Shown: piece by piece, positions 53,721-61,487 of the stretch
Layout: each line of letters begins with the position of its first letter
Position numbering within the stretch: the stretch's first letter is position 1
Source of the DNA: Paenibacillus sedimenti
GTDB taxonomy: Bacteria > Bacillota > Bacilli > Paenibacillales > NBRC-103111
Assembly (NCBI RefSeq): GCF_014534655.1
Contig: NZ_JACVVD010000003.1
Span: 372,001-436,000 of the forward strand
Reading direction: 5' to 3'
Length of the DNA stretch: 64,000 nucleotides
Position numbers and translations under genes: made by a program
Notes under the pieces: model-generated
What the model was told of the DNA's origin: nothing
Seen by the model: only the letters and a program-made list of their open reading frames with translations
Databases searched by the model: none

Positions 53721-55268
53721 CTATGAATTGACAAAATAATCTTTGTTGATTTCACTCACCGGTCTTGGTTCAGGGTTGAACATCGCCTCAGCCATCCGTA
53801 TCGATTTGATCGACGCCATCGCTTTATTAACAGTTTCTTGATATTCGCTCTCAGGCACCGAATCCCATACGATTCCGGCTCCGGCTTGTACATAAGCTTT
53901 ACCATTTTTGAAAATAATGGTTCGAATCGTGATGCACGTATCAAGATTTCCGGAAAATCCGAGATAACCGATCGCTCCGGCATAAGCGCCGCGGGACTCA
54001 GGCTCAAGCTCCGCAATGATCTCCATTGCTCTCAGCTTAGGTGCTCCGGACACGGTACCAGCCGGCATGCATGAAAGAAAAGCATCGAAGAAGTCTTTGT
54101 TCTTGGCGATCTTACCCGATACGTTCGAGACGATATGCATGACGTGAGAATAACGCTCGACATCCATGAAAGTGTCGCATTTGACCGTTCCGAATTCCGA
54201 TACGCGACCGATATCATTGCGTCCCAGATCGACTAGCATGAGATGCTCTGCACGTTCTTTCTCATCCGCAAGCAGATCTTTCTCCAAAGCGAGATCTTCT
54301 TCCGGCGTTTTCCCTCTGGGTCTTGTTCCCGCGATAGGTCTTGTCTCCACCTTTTCTTCTTCAACCCGGACCAAAAGCTCAGGCGATGTGCCGACAATCA
54401 CTTCATTATCCATTTTCAGAACGTACATATAAGGAGAAGGATTCATCGTGCGCAGCACTCTATACACTTGCAACGGTGAAACTTTCGTTTCAATCTCAAA
54501 ACGCTGGGAGAGGACAACCTGGAAAATATCGCCTGCCCGAATATATTCCTTTGCTTTTTCCACGTTCGCGATAAACTTATCTTTCGTAATATTCGATCTT
54601 ACGTCCCCAAGTGCCGGCTCCGATACAATCGGATTGTGCGTCATCGTATCCGCGCTCAGCGGACGTTTGATTTTCTCGATGGTCGCATCGATTTTCTCAC
54701 AAGTCGCATGATACGCTTTGACGATGTCTGCGTCCGTCGCAAAAGGCGGTACGTGAACGTTCGCAATCACCTTAATTTGCTGTTTGAAGTGATCAAATAC
54801 GATAACTTGATCGCAGAACATGAACTGAATATCGTTCATTTGCAAATCGTCGACTTGATGAGCTGGCAGTTTTTCGTAATATTGCAGCAAGTCATATCCG
54901 AAAAATCCAACCGCACCGCCCGTAAAACGAGGCAAGTCGGCGAGCTGTGGGCTCGAGTAGGAACGAAGGTAAGCTTTTAGAACATCAATCGGCTTCTCTT
55001 CGGACACTGTTGTCTCCGTTGGTGTCTCAACCTCGGTCTTCCCATGCTTGGCCTTTATCATCAGGAAAGGGTCGCTGCCAAGAAAGGAATATCTGGCCCA
55101 TTTTACGCCACCTTCCACGCTTTCCAGCAGGAACGCCCTCCTTTCTTGATATAGATGTTGAAATACGCGTATCGGCGTTTCGGTATCCGCCAATAGATGT
55201 CGAACCACGGGAATTAAATTATGGTCTTTGGCCAGCCGGATCACTTCTTGAATTTCAGGTGTGTACAT
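53721..55268 (-). CDS. trpE: Anthranilate synthase component I
   Basis: Makes anthranilate from chorismate with the glutamine amidotransferase subunit, which is not in this cluster (in B. subtilis it is the shared PabA/TrpG elsewhere). 515 aa with the LLESVEGGVKWARYSFLG feedback-site region, IAGTRPRGKTPEED, DLGRNDIGRV and PAGTVSGAPKLRA motifs. ATG at 55268 has GAGAGGGG eight bases before; the frame runs 15 codons further. A GGCTGAAAG/CTTTCAAGCC hairpin lies right before this site and may influence translation. Confidence 0.96.
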   Translation of the reverse strand: MYTPEIQEVIRLAKDHNLIPVVRHLLADTETPIRVFQHLYQERRAFLLESVEGGVKWARYSFLGSDPFLMIKAKHGKTEVETPTETTVSEEKPIDVLKAYLRSYSSPQLADLPRFTGGAVGFFGYDLLQYYEKLPAHQVDDLQMNDIQFMFCDQVIVFDHFKQQIKVIANVHVPPFATDADIVKAYHATCEKIDATIEKIKRPLSADTMTHNPIVSEPALGDVRSNITKDKFIANVEKAKEYIRAGDIFQVVLSQRFEIETKVSPLQVYRVLRTMNPSPYMYVLKMDNEVIVGTSPELLVRVEEEKVETRPIAGTRPRGKTPEEDLALEKDLLADEKERAEHLMLVDLGRNDIGRVSEFGTVKCDTFMDVERYSHVMHIVSNVSGKIAKNKDFFDAFLSCMPAGTVSGAPKLRAMEIIAELEPESRGAYAGAIGYLGFSGNLDTCITIRTIIFKNGKAYVQAGAGIVWDSVPESEYQETVNKAMASIKSIRMAEAMFNPEPRPVSEINKDYFVNS

Positions 55269-55365
55269 GGTAACATCCCCTCTCGGCTTGAAAGCTGTAC
55301 TCGCATTTAGCACTTTCAGCCCTATTCCTTCTCATGTGCGCGAAGCATGTTTATTCATATGGAAA

Positions 55366-55394
55366 CAAAAAACCTCTACCGAAGTAGAGGTTTG
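55366..55394 (-). terminator. trp operon attenuator terminator
   Basis: AAACCTCTAC-TTCG-GTAGAGGTTT stem then TTTTTG on the minus strand, about 100 bases before trpE. Its 5' arm CTCTAC is complementary to GTAGAG, which occurs twice in the TRAP-type triplet row, so an antiterminator can form when that row is free. Confidence 0.9.
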
Positions 55395-55517
55395 ACTTTA
55401 GTTATCGTAGAAGACTAGCAAGATATGAAAAAAGAAAACAACGACGGTATGGATAAGCAGACGTACCCCACGAAAGGAGACTCATCCCATCTTAGACCAA
55501 ACGCATTGGTACCTTTT

Positions 55518-55581
55518 CTCAGCTCATCTCTGCTCTACTCAACTAAACTCAGCTCTACTCTGCTCAATGCTCACTCATCTA
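55518..55581 (-). promoter_or_regulatory. TRAP-type binding site in the trp leader
   Basis: On the minus strand thirteen GAG or TAG triplets run from 55581 to 55518. Ten of them (55565-55518) have an exact 5-base period with two-base spacers; the three at the 5' end are spaced 2, 1 and 4 bases. Eleven such triplets around a ring-shaped TRAP protein is the known B. subtilis design. The site begins a few bases after the expected transcription start. Confidence 0.9.
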
Positions 55582-55586
55582 TCTTC

Positions 55587-55616
55587 ACTATACTACCGCA
55601 CTTAAGCATTTGTCAA
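55587..55616 (-). promoter_or_regulatory. Predicted trp operon promoter
   Basis: TTGACA (55611-55616), 18-base spacer, TATAGT (55587-55592) on the minus strand. The aroH stop codon lies inside the spacer, so trp genes have their own promoter within the aro cluster. Confidence 0.85.
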
Positions 55617-55979
55617 TTTCACAATATCCGGGCGCAGCGCTTTCGCTTCCTTCAAGTATACGTGATTCATCTCGGCTTGCCCTTTGGTCGTGTTGACCTG
55701 CACCATCAAGCGAATGCATTTGGCCAAGGAGTTCTCCACGGGAACTTCCAAGGAACACATGAGAGGCACTAATTCCCAACCGACCATCGTACGAATGGCA
55801 CGAGCGGGAAACGTAGCGGTAATATCCCCAGTTACCGTTATGAATACCGAGCAAATATCTTCCGGCCGAAAATCGTTGGCATCCACAATCGCACGGAGCA
55901 GTTCCGCCGTTGCATTCAGAATCTCCTGCTCTTCGTTATGTTCAACCGTCGTCGCACCGCGAATTCCCCTTACGAACAT
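55602..55979 (-). CDS. aroH: Chorismate mutase, AroH type
   Basis: Converts chorismate to prephenate for tyrosine and phenylalanine. 125 aa, the monofunctional trimeric AroH class of Bacilli: VRGIRGATTVEHNEEQEIL with the conserved Arg at the start, and VPLMCSLEVPV. Three bases separate it from aroB. Its 3' end carries the trp promoter. Confidence 0.95.
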   Translation of the reverse strand: MFVRGIRGATTVEHNEEQEILNATAELLRAIVDANDFRPEDICSVFITVTGDITATFPARAIRTMVGWELVPLMCSLEVPVENSLAKCIRLMVQVNTTKGQAEMNHVYLKEAKALRPDIVKLTNA

Positions 55980-55982
55980 CGC

Positions 55983-57077
55983 CTAACTCTCCCCTTTTAA
56001 AAGCTCCACAATTTGCCTTACTTGCGCAACCGTAACATCCTTGCGGATCTCGACTTTGCCGATTTCCGTCGGAATGATGTATACCATAGTTCCTTCTTTG
56101 AATTTCTTATCGTGCATCATGGCATTCATGATGCTGCCCGTATCCAGGTGAGCTGGTATGCTTACCGGCAATCCGTATTTTAGGAATAAGTTCTTAGTAA
56201 CCGTATGAATGTTCTCGTCATAACCAAACTGCTGCGCAAGCTTAGCCGCACCCACCATGCCGATGGCAATCGCTTCGCCATGCAGCAATTCGCCATAACC
56301 CGCTACGGCTTCCAACGCATGACCGATCGTATGTCCGAGGTTGAGAATCGCGCGGAGGTCGTTCTCCCGTTCGTCTTGGGACACAACGATCGATTTCACT
56401 TTGCAGCCGATGTACAGTGCGTAGCTCAGCGCTTCCGGATCCAGAGCAAGCAGCTTCTCCGCGTTGTCGTCACACCATTGCGTAAAAGCTTCGTCCCAGA
56501 TCAAGCCGTGCTTGATCACTTCCGAGAGTCCCGCCTTCACTTGGCGGGACGGCAAAGTCAGCAGCGTGTCGATGTCGAAGAGAACAAGCTCCGGCTGGTG
56601 GAACGCGCCGATGATGTTCTTCGCCATCGGATGGTTCACGGCTACCTTGCCGCCGACACTGCTGTCGTGGGCAAGGATCGTCGTAGGGATCTGCACGAAG
56701 CGGATCCCGCGCATGAAGCTCGCCGCGGCGAAGCCGGCGAGATCGCCGACCACGCCCCCTCCGAGGGCGACGATCGCAGAGCTGCGATCGAGGCCCGCCT
56801 CTAGGGCGGCAGTTACGATTCCCTCGAGCTGCGCGAGGGATTTGGTCGGTTCGCCTGCGGGCACGATGCAGGCCGTAGCGGCGAAGCCGCCCTCACGGAG
56901 CAGCGCCATGACGCGCTCCAGGTGCAGCGGAGCCACCTCGTCATCGGTGATGACGAGCATCGGCGATTTGCGGCTTAGCTGGTGCTTTTCGAAGAGACCA
57001 GCGATATTGTTCAAAATGCCTTGGCCGATATAAATAGGATAAGACCGTTCTCCCAAATCGACGGTAAGTTCTCTCAT
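55983..57077 (-). CDS. aroB: 3-dehydroquinate synthase
   Basis: Second step of the shikimate pathway, NAD- and metal-dependent. 364 aa; GGGVVGDLAGFAAASFMRG NAD-binding loop, DSSVGGKVAVNHP, and metal ligands in LNLGHTIGHALE and LLHGEAIAIG. The middle of the gene (about 56430-57000) is strikingly G+C-rich compared with its ends. One base after the aroC stop. Confidence 0.96.
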   Translation of the reverse strand: MRELTVDLGERSYPIYIGQGILNNIAGLFEKHQLSRKSPMLVITDDEVAPLHLERVMALLREGGFAATACIVPAGEPTKSLAQLEGIVTAALEAGLDRSSAIVALGGGVVGDLAGFAAASFMRGIRFVQIPTTILAHDSSVGGKVAVNHPMAKNIIGAFHQPELVLFDIDTLLTLPSRQVKAGLSEVIKHGLIWDEAFTQWCDDNAEKLLALDPEALSYALYIGCKVKSIVVSQDERENDLRAILNLGHTIGHALEAVAGYGELLHGEAIAIGMVGAAKLAQQFGYDENIHTVTKNLFLKYGLPVSIPAHLDTGSIMNAMMHDKKFKEGTMVYIIPTEIGKVEIRKDVTVAQVRQIVELLKGES

Positions 57078-57078
57078 C

Positions 57079-58242
57079 TTAGTAACTCTCCACTTGGGCC
57101 AGGAAATTGTTCAAATTCGCGCGGATCTCCTCGATCGAGTCGCCGCCGAATTTTTCCAGGAAAGCATTCGCCACTTCCCATGCGATGACATTCTCCATAA
57201 TGACGCCTGCTGCAGGAACCGCACAAGTATCGGAACGTTCAACCTGGGCTGTAAATACTTCTTTGGTATCGATATCTACGCTTTGCAGAGGTTTGTACAA
57301 TGTAGAAATAGGTTTCATGACGCCGCGTACGACGATTTGTTCACCGGTTGTCATACCGCCTTCGAAGCCGCCGGCACGGTTAGTTCTGCGACGGAAGCCG
57401 CCCTCTTCGGTATACAAAATTTCGTCATGCACATTCGAGCCTCTGCGCTCGGCCGCTTCAAAGCCGATACCGAATTCAACGCCTTTGAACGCTTGAATGG
57501 ACAAAACGGCTTGCGCGATTTTACCATCAAGTTTGCGATCCCATTGCACGTGGCTTCCAAGTCCTACTGGTACGCCTTCAATGATCACTTCGACGATACC
57601 GCCAAGTGTATCTCCATCTTCTTTGGCTGCATCGATAGCCGCAATCATTTTCGCTTCAGCGTCTTTATCCACGACACGCACCGGTGATTCTTCCGTAATA
57701 CGGATCAGCTCTTCAAGCGGCAGCTCTTGGCGCTGCGCTTCGACATCGCCGATACGGATGACTTGTCCGGCTACTTTGATGCCGAATTCGGCAAGCAGTT
57801 GACGAGCCACGGCACCCGTTGCAACGCGCATCGTCGTCTCACGGGCACTGGAACGCTCCAAAATGTTGCGCAAATCTTTTTGATTATATTTGAGGCCGCC
57901 ATTCAGATCGGCATGTCCCGGACGAGGACGATTGACGCGGCGCTTGCCTTCGCTATCCTCAGGAGCGGCTTCAATCCCCATCACGGATGTCCAATGCTTC
58001 CAGTCATTATTTACAACGACAAGCGCTATCGGAGCTCCTGTTGTTTTACCATGGCGAACACCGCCTACAATTTCAGCAGTATCTTTCTCAATTTGCATCC
58101 GACGACCGCGACCGTAGCCTTTTTGACGTCTATGTAATTGAAAGTTCAAATCTTCGAAGTTCAGGGTTACATTACTTGGGAACCCTTCAATAATTGCAGT
58201 GAGCTGCGGGCCGTGCGTTTCCCCTGCCGTTAAGTATCTCAC
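57079..58242 (-). CDS. aroC: Chorismate synthase
   Basis: FMN-dependent last step of the shikimate pathway. 387 aa. [14 protein letters not shown] near the start, [22 protein letters not shown] and the RSSARETT segment are typical. Start is GTG at 58242 with AGGGGG about ten bases before, again from a dispersed repeat copy. Has its own promoter at 58365-58393. First gene of the aro-trp block. Confidence 0.96.
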   Translation of the reverse strand: MRYLTAGETHGPQLTAIIEGFPSNVTLNFEDLNFQLHRRQKGYGRGRRMQIEKDTAEIVGGVRHGKTTGAPIALVVVNNDWKHWTSVMGIEAAPEDSEGKRRVNRPRPGHADLNGGLKYNQKDLRNILERSSARETTMRVATGAVARQLLAEFGIKVAGQVIRIGDVEAQRQELPLEELIRITEESPVRVVDKDAEAKMIAAIDAAKEDGDTLGGIVEVIIEGVPVGLGSHVQWDRKLDGKIAQAVLSIQAFKGVEFGIGFEAAERRGSNVHDEILYTEEGGFRRRTNRAGGFEGGMTTGEQIVVRGVMKPISTLYKPLQSVDIDTKEVFTAQVERSDTCAVPAAGVIMENVIAWEVANAFLEKFGGDSIEEIRANLNNFLAQVESY

Positions 58243-58251
58243 AATCCGTTA

Positions 58252-58296
58252 CCCCCTAAAAGTTTCACGTAGAAAAACTGAGTTTGTAAGCAATAC
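58252..58296 (-). repeat. SD-bearing palindromic repeat upstream of aroC
   Basis: Minus-strand copy: TTGCTTACAAACTC, AGTTTTTCTACGTGAAACTT (weaker stem), TTTAGGGGGT serving as the aroC ribosome-binding site. Confidence 0.65.
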
Positions 58297-58364
58297 GATT
58301 TCCTATTTCCGCCATAATAATATGCTGAACACTTTAGCGCTTTGACGCGCGATTATCTTTTGTC

Positions 58365-58393
58365 ATTATAGTATAGGTCATCAGGTTTGGCAA
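58365..58393 (-). promoter_or_regulatory. Predicted SigA promoter of aroC
   Basis: TTGCCA (58388-58393), 17-base spacer, TATAAT (58365-58370) on the minus strand, about 120 bases before the aroC start. Confidence 0.85.
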
Positions 58394-58459
58394 CAGAACA
58401 TATCTCGTAAAAGTGAAGAAATCCTTTGTGCGTATTCGAATACTTTCGGGGGCTTCCGT

Positions 58460-58515
58460 AAAAAAGCAAAAACACGCTTCGCCTTCGAGGAACGTTCCTC
58501 TAAGCGAAAGCGTGT
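58460..58515 (-). terminator. Terminator after the 54-aa peptide gene
   Basis: Long hairpin with ACACGCTT / AAGCGTGT base and GAGGAAC-GTTCCTC tip on the minus strand, then TTTTTGCTTTTTT. Separates the small gene from the aroC promoter. Confidence 0.88.
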
Positions 58516-58540
58516 CAATATCCGGTCCGAACAAGAACAA

Positions 58541-58705
58541 CTAACCGTGCATCGGCTGCTTTTGAACCACTCTTGGACTTTCAACCATTTGCGGATCGTT
58601 CATCAGTCCCATGATTTGCAACGAATCAACACCCAATATTTGCGCGCATTCCTGGATCGAGATCATTCCCCTGCGATAAGCGGTAATCACTTTTCGTTTG
58701 TCCAT
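58541..58705 (-). CDS. Small 54-aa helix-turn-helix-like protein
   Basis: Frame of 54 codons from ATG 58705 to TAG. AGGAGGG sits five bases before the ATG, one of the best sites in the window. The segment AYRRGMISIQECAQILGVDS (residues 9-28) looks like a helix-turn-helix, with the pattern of a helix, short turn and ECAQILGVD recognition-type helix; the last 20 residues are polar. I recall similar unnamed peptides in Paenibacillus at this place but no known function. Followed by its own strong terminator, so it is expressed as a discrete unit. Confidence 0.75.
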   Translation of the reverse strand: MDKRKVITAYRRGMISIQECAQILGVDSLQIMGLMNDPQMVESPRVVQKQPMHG

Positions 58706-58710
58706 TTGTA

Positions 58711-58800
58711 CCCTCCTAAGAGTTTTCTGTTAGGAAAACTTTCTTCGTAAGCGTATGCTGAGCTTTCCGTAGGAGAGCTTGCTTCGTATGCATCAGCTGA
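58711..58800 (-). repeat. Tandem SD-bearing palindromic repeats upstream of 54-aa gene
   Basis: Two units on the minus strand. Far unit: GATGCATACGAAGC, AAGCTCTCCTACGGAAAGCT. Near unit: ACGCTTACGAAG, AAGTTTTC-CTAACA-GAAAACTT, CTTAGGAGGG. The near unit supplies the ribosome-binding site. Confidence 0.75.
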
Positions 58801-58840
58801 GCCCTCGTATATATCTTAGTATTGGAAGATATGGAAGAAG

Positions 58841-59623
58841 TTATACTCCCTTTTTTCGATAAAAGAACGTATCAGCAGGTTCCAGATCATATTGTCCCGG
58901 GGAAAAAATTTGCTCAGTTGAACCCACGAACAAGAGTCCACCCGGCTTCAATGCTTTGGAGAACTTTTGATACAAGACATGCTTCGCTTCTTCCGTAAAA
59001 TAGATGATAACGTTTCTACAAACGATGAGATCAAATCCGGTATCGAACGCATCCACCAGCAAGTTCTGCCTTTGAAATTTTATCGCGCGCTTCAGCTCGT
59101 CAGACACATGAAACATCATTTGGTCCTGACGAAAATATTTTTTCACATATTTTTCCGGGACGTCCCGCAATGAACGATCCAGATAAACGCCTTTGCGCGC
59201 TTTCTCCAAGGCGCCGTCATCAATATCCGTAGCCAGCAAATGCGCATCACTCAGCGCTCCTTGCTCGGCTAATATCATAGCCAGCGTATAAGGTTCCTCC
59301 CCTGTCGAACAGGCGGCGCTCCAAACTTTGAGCCGGCGGTTTTTGCGCAGCATCTCGGGAATAAACCGTTGTTCAACGACCTCCCATCGATTCGGGTTAC
59401 GCCAAAACTCCGATACGTTAATCGTCATCCGATCCAAGAACTCATAGAAAAGTTCTTTGTCTTTCATCATTGCATCAAAAAAGGCTACAAATGTCTGATG
59501 CCCGCGCTTCATCCGAAGTGTTGTAAGACGGCGCTTCATTTGTGCTTCTTTATACAGGGCCAAGTCAATGGCCGTATAGTCTTTCACTTTTTTTATAAAC
59601 AATAAAAAATCCTGATCCTCCAT
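58841..59623 (-). CDS. cheR: Chemotaxis protein methyltransferase
   Basis: Methylates glutamates of chemoreceptors using SAM. 260 aa: helical N-terminal domain (about 1-75), then the methyltransferase domain with WSAACSTGEEPYTLAM, LLATDIDDGAL and FDLIVCRNVIIYF. Lies between ndk and the aro genes as in B. subtilis, far from other chemotaxis genes. ATG preceded by AAGGTGGGTGTATC. Confidence 0.95.
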   Translation of the reverse strand: MEDQDFLLFIKKVKDYTAIDLALYKEAQMKRRLTTLRMKRGHQTFVAFFDAMMKDKELFYEFLDRMTINVSEFWRNPNRWEVVEQRFIPEMLRKNRRLKVWSAACSTGEEPYTLAMILAEQGALSDAHLLATDIDDGALEKARKGVYLDRSLRDVPEKYVKKYFRQDQMMFHVSDELKRAIKFQRQNLLVDAFDTGFDLIVCRNVIIYFTEEAKHVLYQKFSKALKPGGLLFVGSTEQIFSPGQYDLEPADTFFYRKKGV

Positions 59624-59715
59624 GATACACCCACCTTAGCCTTTGCTTGATCATTAATTCTATATGCGGGTGCTTTTTCCCTGCAAATAACGACAAAAAC
59701 TTACATTTTCATAGC

Positions 59716-59749
59716 AAAACAGCCCGCAATACTTAGATCGCAGGCTGTT
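59716..59749 (-). terminator. Hairpin terminator after ndk
   Basis: AACAGCC-x-GC / GC-x-GGCTGTT stem on the minus strand, 12-base loop, then TTTTGC. The T-run is short, so termination may be partial. Confidence 0.6.
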
Positions 59750-59764
59750 GCTTATGTATGATCA

Positions 59765-60208
59765 TTAGATCCACTGCTGAATCACTTTACTATAGTCCAC
59801 GAGTTCATCCGGTTTGAAGAAGTTGCCGATTTCCCGCTCAGCGCTTTGCGGCGAGTCCGAACCATGAATCAGGTTCAAATGCGTATGTATGGCGTAATCT
59901 CCACGTATCGTACCAGGTGCTGCCTCAAGCGAGTTTGTTTTCCCGATCATCGCGCGTGATAACGCAATAACTTGATCGCCTTGCCATACCATCGCGAAAA
60001 CAGGTCCGGATGTAATAAAATTGACTAATCTTTCGTAAAAGTCCTTACCTTTATGTTCTTGGTAGTGCAGCTCCGCTTGCTCTTTCGTAATGTGCACCAG
60101 CTTGCTTCCGACCAGTTGGAAGCCTTTTTGCTCAAAGCGTTTTACGATCTCACCGATAAGCCCGCGTTGCACGCCGTCTGGTTTGACCATTAAGAATGTC
60201 TTCTCCAT
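59765..60208 (-). CDS. ndk: Nucleoside diphosphate kinase
   Basis: Transfers gamma-phosphates between nucleotides. 147 aa. [15 protein letters not shown] at the start, and the catalytic His and signature in [15 protein letters not shown] (about 114-128). AGGAGG lies 11 bases before the ATG, at the edge of the inverted-repeat element upstream. Confidence 0.97.
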   Translation of the reverse strand: MEKTFLMVKPDGVQRGLIGEIVKRFEQKGFQLVGSKLVHITKEQAELHYQEHKGKDFYERLVNFITSGPVFAMVWQGDQVIALSRAMIGKTNSLEAAPGTIRGDYAIHTHLNLIHGSDSPQSAEREIGNFFKPDELVDYSKVIQQWI

Positions 60209-60228
60209 AATACGGACAGCCTCCTAAG

Positions 60229-60437
60229 GTAGTTTTAAAAGTCCACTTTGTCCACATCAGACGAAAGTCTGATTGGCGAATAAACCTACATTTGAACGCG
60301 GTCGCTCATCTTCGAAAGACTTCGATAGAGGTTTATCTCAAAACGAAGTATTTCAGGATGTATCTCGGCATCGAATCTTGAACGAAACCGGGAAGTCCAA
60401 CCTTCTCGGTTTTGAAAGCGCACTTTTAAAAACTCTT
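60229..60437 (-). repeat. About 205-bp element with terminal inverted repeats upstream of ndk
   Basis: On the minus strand the element begins AGTTTTTAAAAGTGCGCTTT and ends AAAGTGGACTTTTAAAACT, nearly perfect inverted ends. Inside are further pairings: ATCAGAC-TTTC-GTCTGAT (perfect), ATAAACCT...AGGTTTAT, and AAACCG...CGGTTT. It has no credible coding frame and fills most of the 300-bp gap between hepT and ndk. Either a small non-autonomous mobile repeat (MITE-like) or a branched structured leader RNA of ndk. Confidence 0.65.
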
Positions 60438-60509
60438 ATTTAATTATTTAATATGTATTTACAACTAGTTTACACTTCTTGGAAGCATTTCTCAAATGGA
60501 GGCCGGAAA

Positions 60510-61487
60510 TTAATAAGAACGATTGCCGATAAAATATGCGACTTCGATTAGATCTTTTTTGGCTTGCTTGTCAGGCAGCTGGTCTAGTGCTGCAATAGCT
60601 TTGTCGATATATTTCTGAGAAAGCGCGTCAGCTCTGTCAATGCCTTCGCTATTTCGGATGATATCCAGGAATCGACTGACATCAGTCTGTCCATCGAGTT
60701 TATGGATCCGGTCCAGTTCGGAAAGAATAAGCGGTTTGAGTTCAGGATTTTGCATGGCGAACAAGACCGGGAGGGTGATGTTTCCCTGTTTCACATCGTT
60801 GCCAGGCGGTTTCCCGAGTTGTTTTTCAGTCCCGATCAAATCCAGGATATCGTCGCGGATTTGAAAGCACATCCCTACGTTATACCCGAATGAATACAAC
60901 TTGTTGCTTACCCAATCAGGCGCATCGGCCGCCATCGCTCCAAGCTGGCATGAAATGGCGATCAGCAGCGCGGTCTTGCGCCTAATTCTAAGTAAGTAAT
61001 CCCGGATCGTCTGTTCCGCATTAAAGAAGAAACGAATTTGCTCCATTTCGCCGATCGACATTTCCACAATCGCTTTGGACATGATCTGATGTACGGCCGG
61101 TTTATGGATCTGCGTAATGACGCCAAGCGCCTTGGCAAAGATGTAATCCCCTGTATACATCGCAATTCGGTTATCCCACTTCGAACGAACCGTTAATTGA
61201 CCTCTTCTCGTATCCGCATCGTCGATGACATCGTCATGCACCAACGTCGCCATATGAATGAGCTCTAGTGGAACGGCTACGTGCTTCATGGTTTGAAGCT
61301 GATAATGGCCGAACTCCCCGGAAAGCAGGACGAAAACAGGACGGATCCGCTTCCCTCCAGCCTTGAGCAGGTGCAGCGACGTTTCTTTGAGCATAGCGTG
61401 GTCGGTGTAAACACTTTCCTCCAGCTCTTTTTCAATAGCCGCGATATCTTTTTTCTTCCTTGCATAAATATCCAATAAATTTTTCAT
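60510..61487 (-). CDS. hepT: Heptaprenyl diphosphate synthase, catalytic subunit
   Basis: Makes the polyprenyl side chain of menaquinone. 325 aa all-alpha prenyl synthase with the first Asp-rich motif LVHDDVIDDADTRRG and the second in QIRDDILDLIG. In Bacilli it acts with a small subunit HepS; that gene is expected beyond the right edge. Start overlaps the mqnA stop as ATGA. Confidence 0.94.
   Translation of the reverse strand: MKNLLDIYARKKKDIAAIEKELEESVYTDHAMLKETSLHLLKAGGKRIRPVFVLLSGEFGHYQLQTMKHVAVPLELIHMATLVHDDVIDDADTRRGQLTVRSKWDNRIAMYTGDYIFAKALGVITQIHKPAVHQIMSKAIVEMSIGEMEQIRFFFNAEQTIRDYLLRIRRKTALLIAISCQLGAMAADAPDWVSNKLYSFGYNVGMCFQIRDDILDLIGTEKQLGKPPGNDVKQGNITLPVLFAMQNPELKPLILSELDRIHKLDGQTDVSRFLDIIRNSEGIDRADALSQKYIDKAIAALDQLPDKQAKKDLIEVAYFIGNRSY

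Noticed and set aside
55684-58137. Plus-strand frames opposite aroH, aroB and aroC
   Set aside because: Shadow frames of well-identified genes, no start signals.
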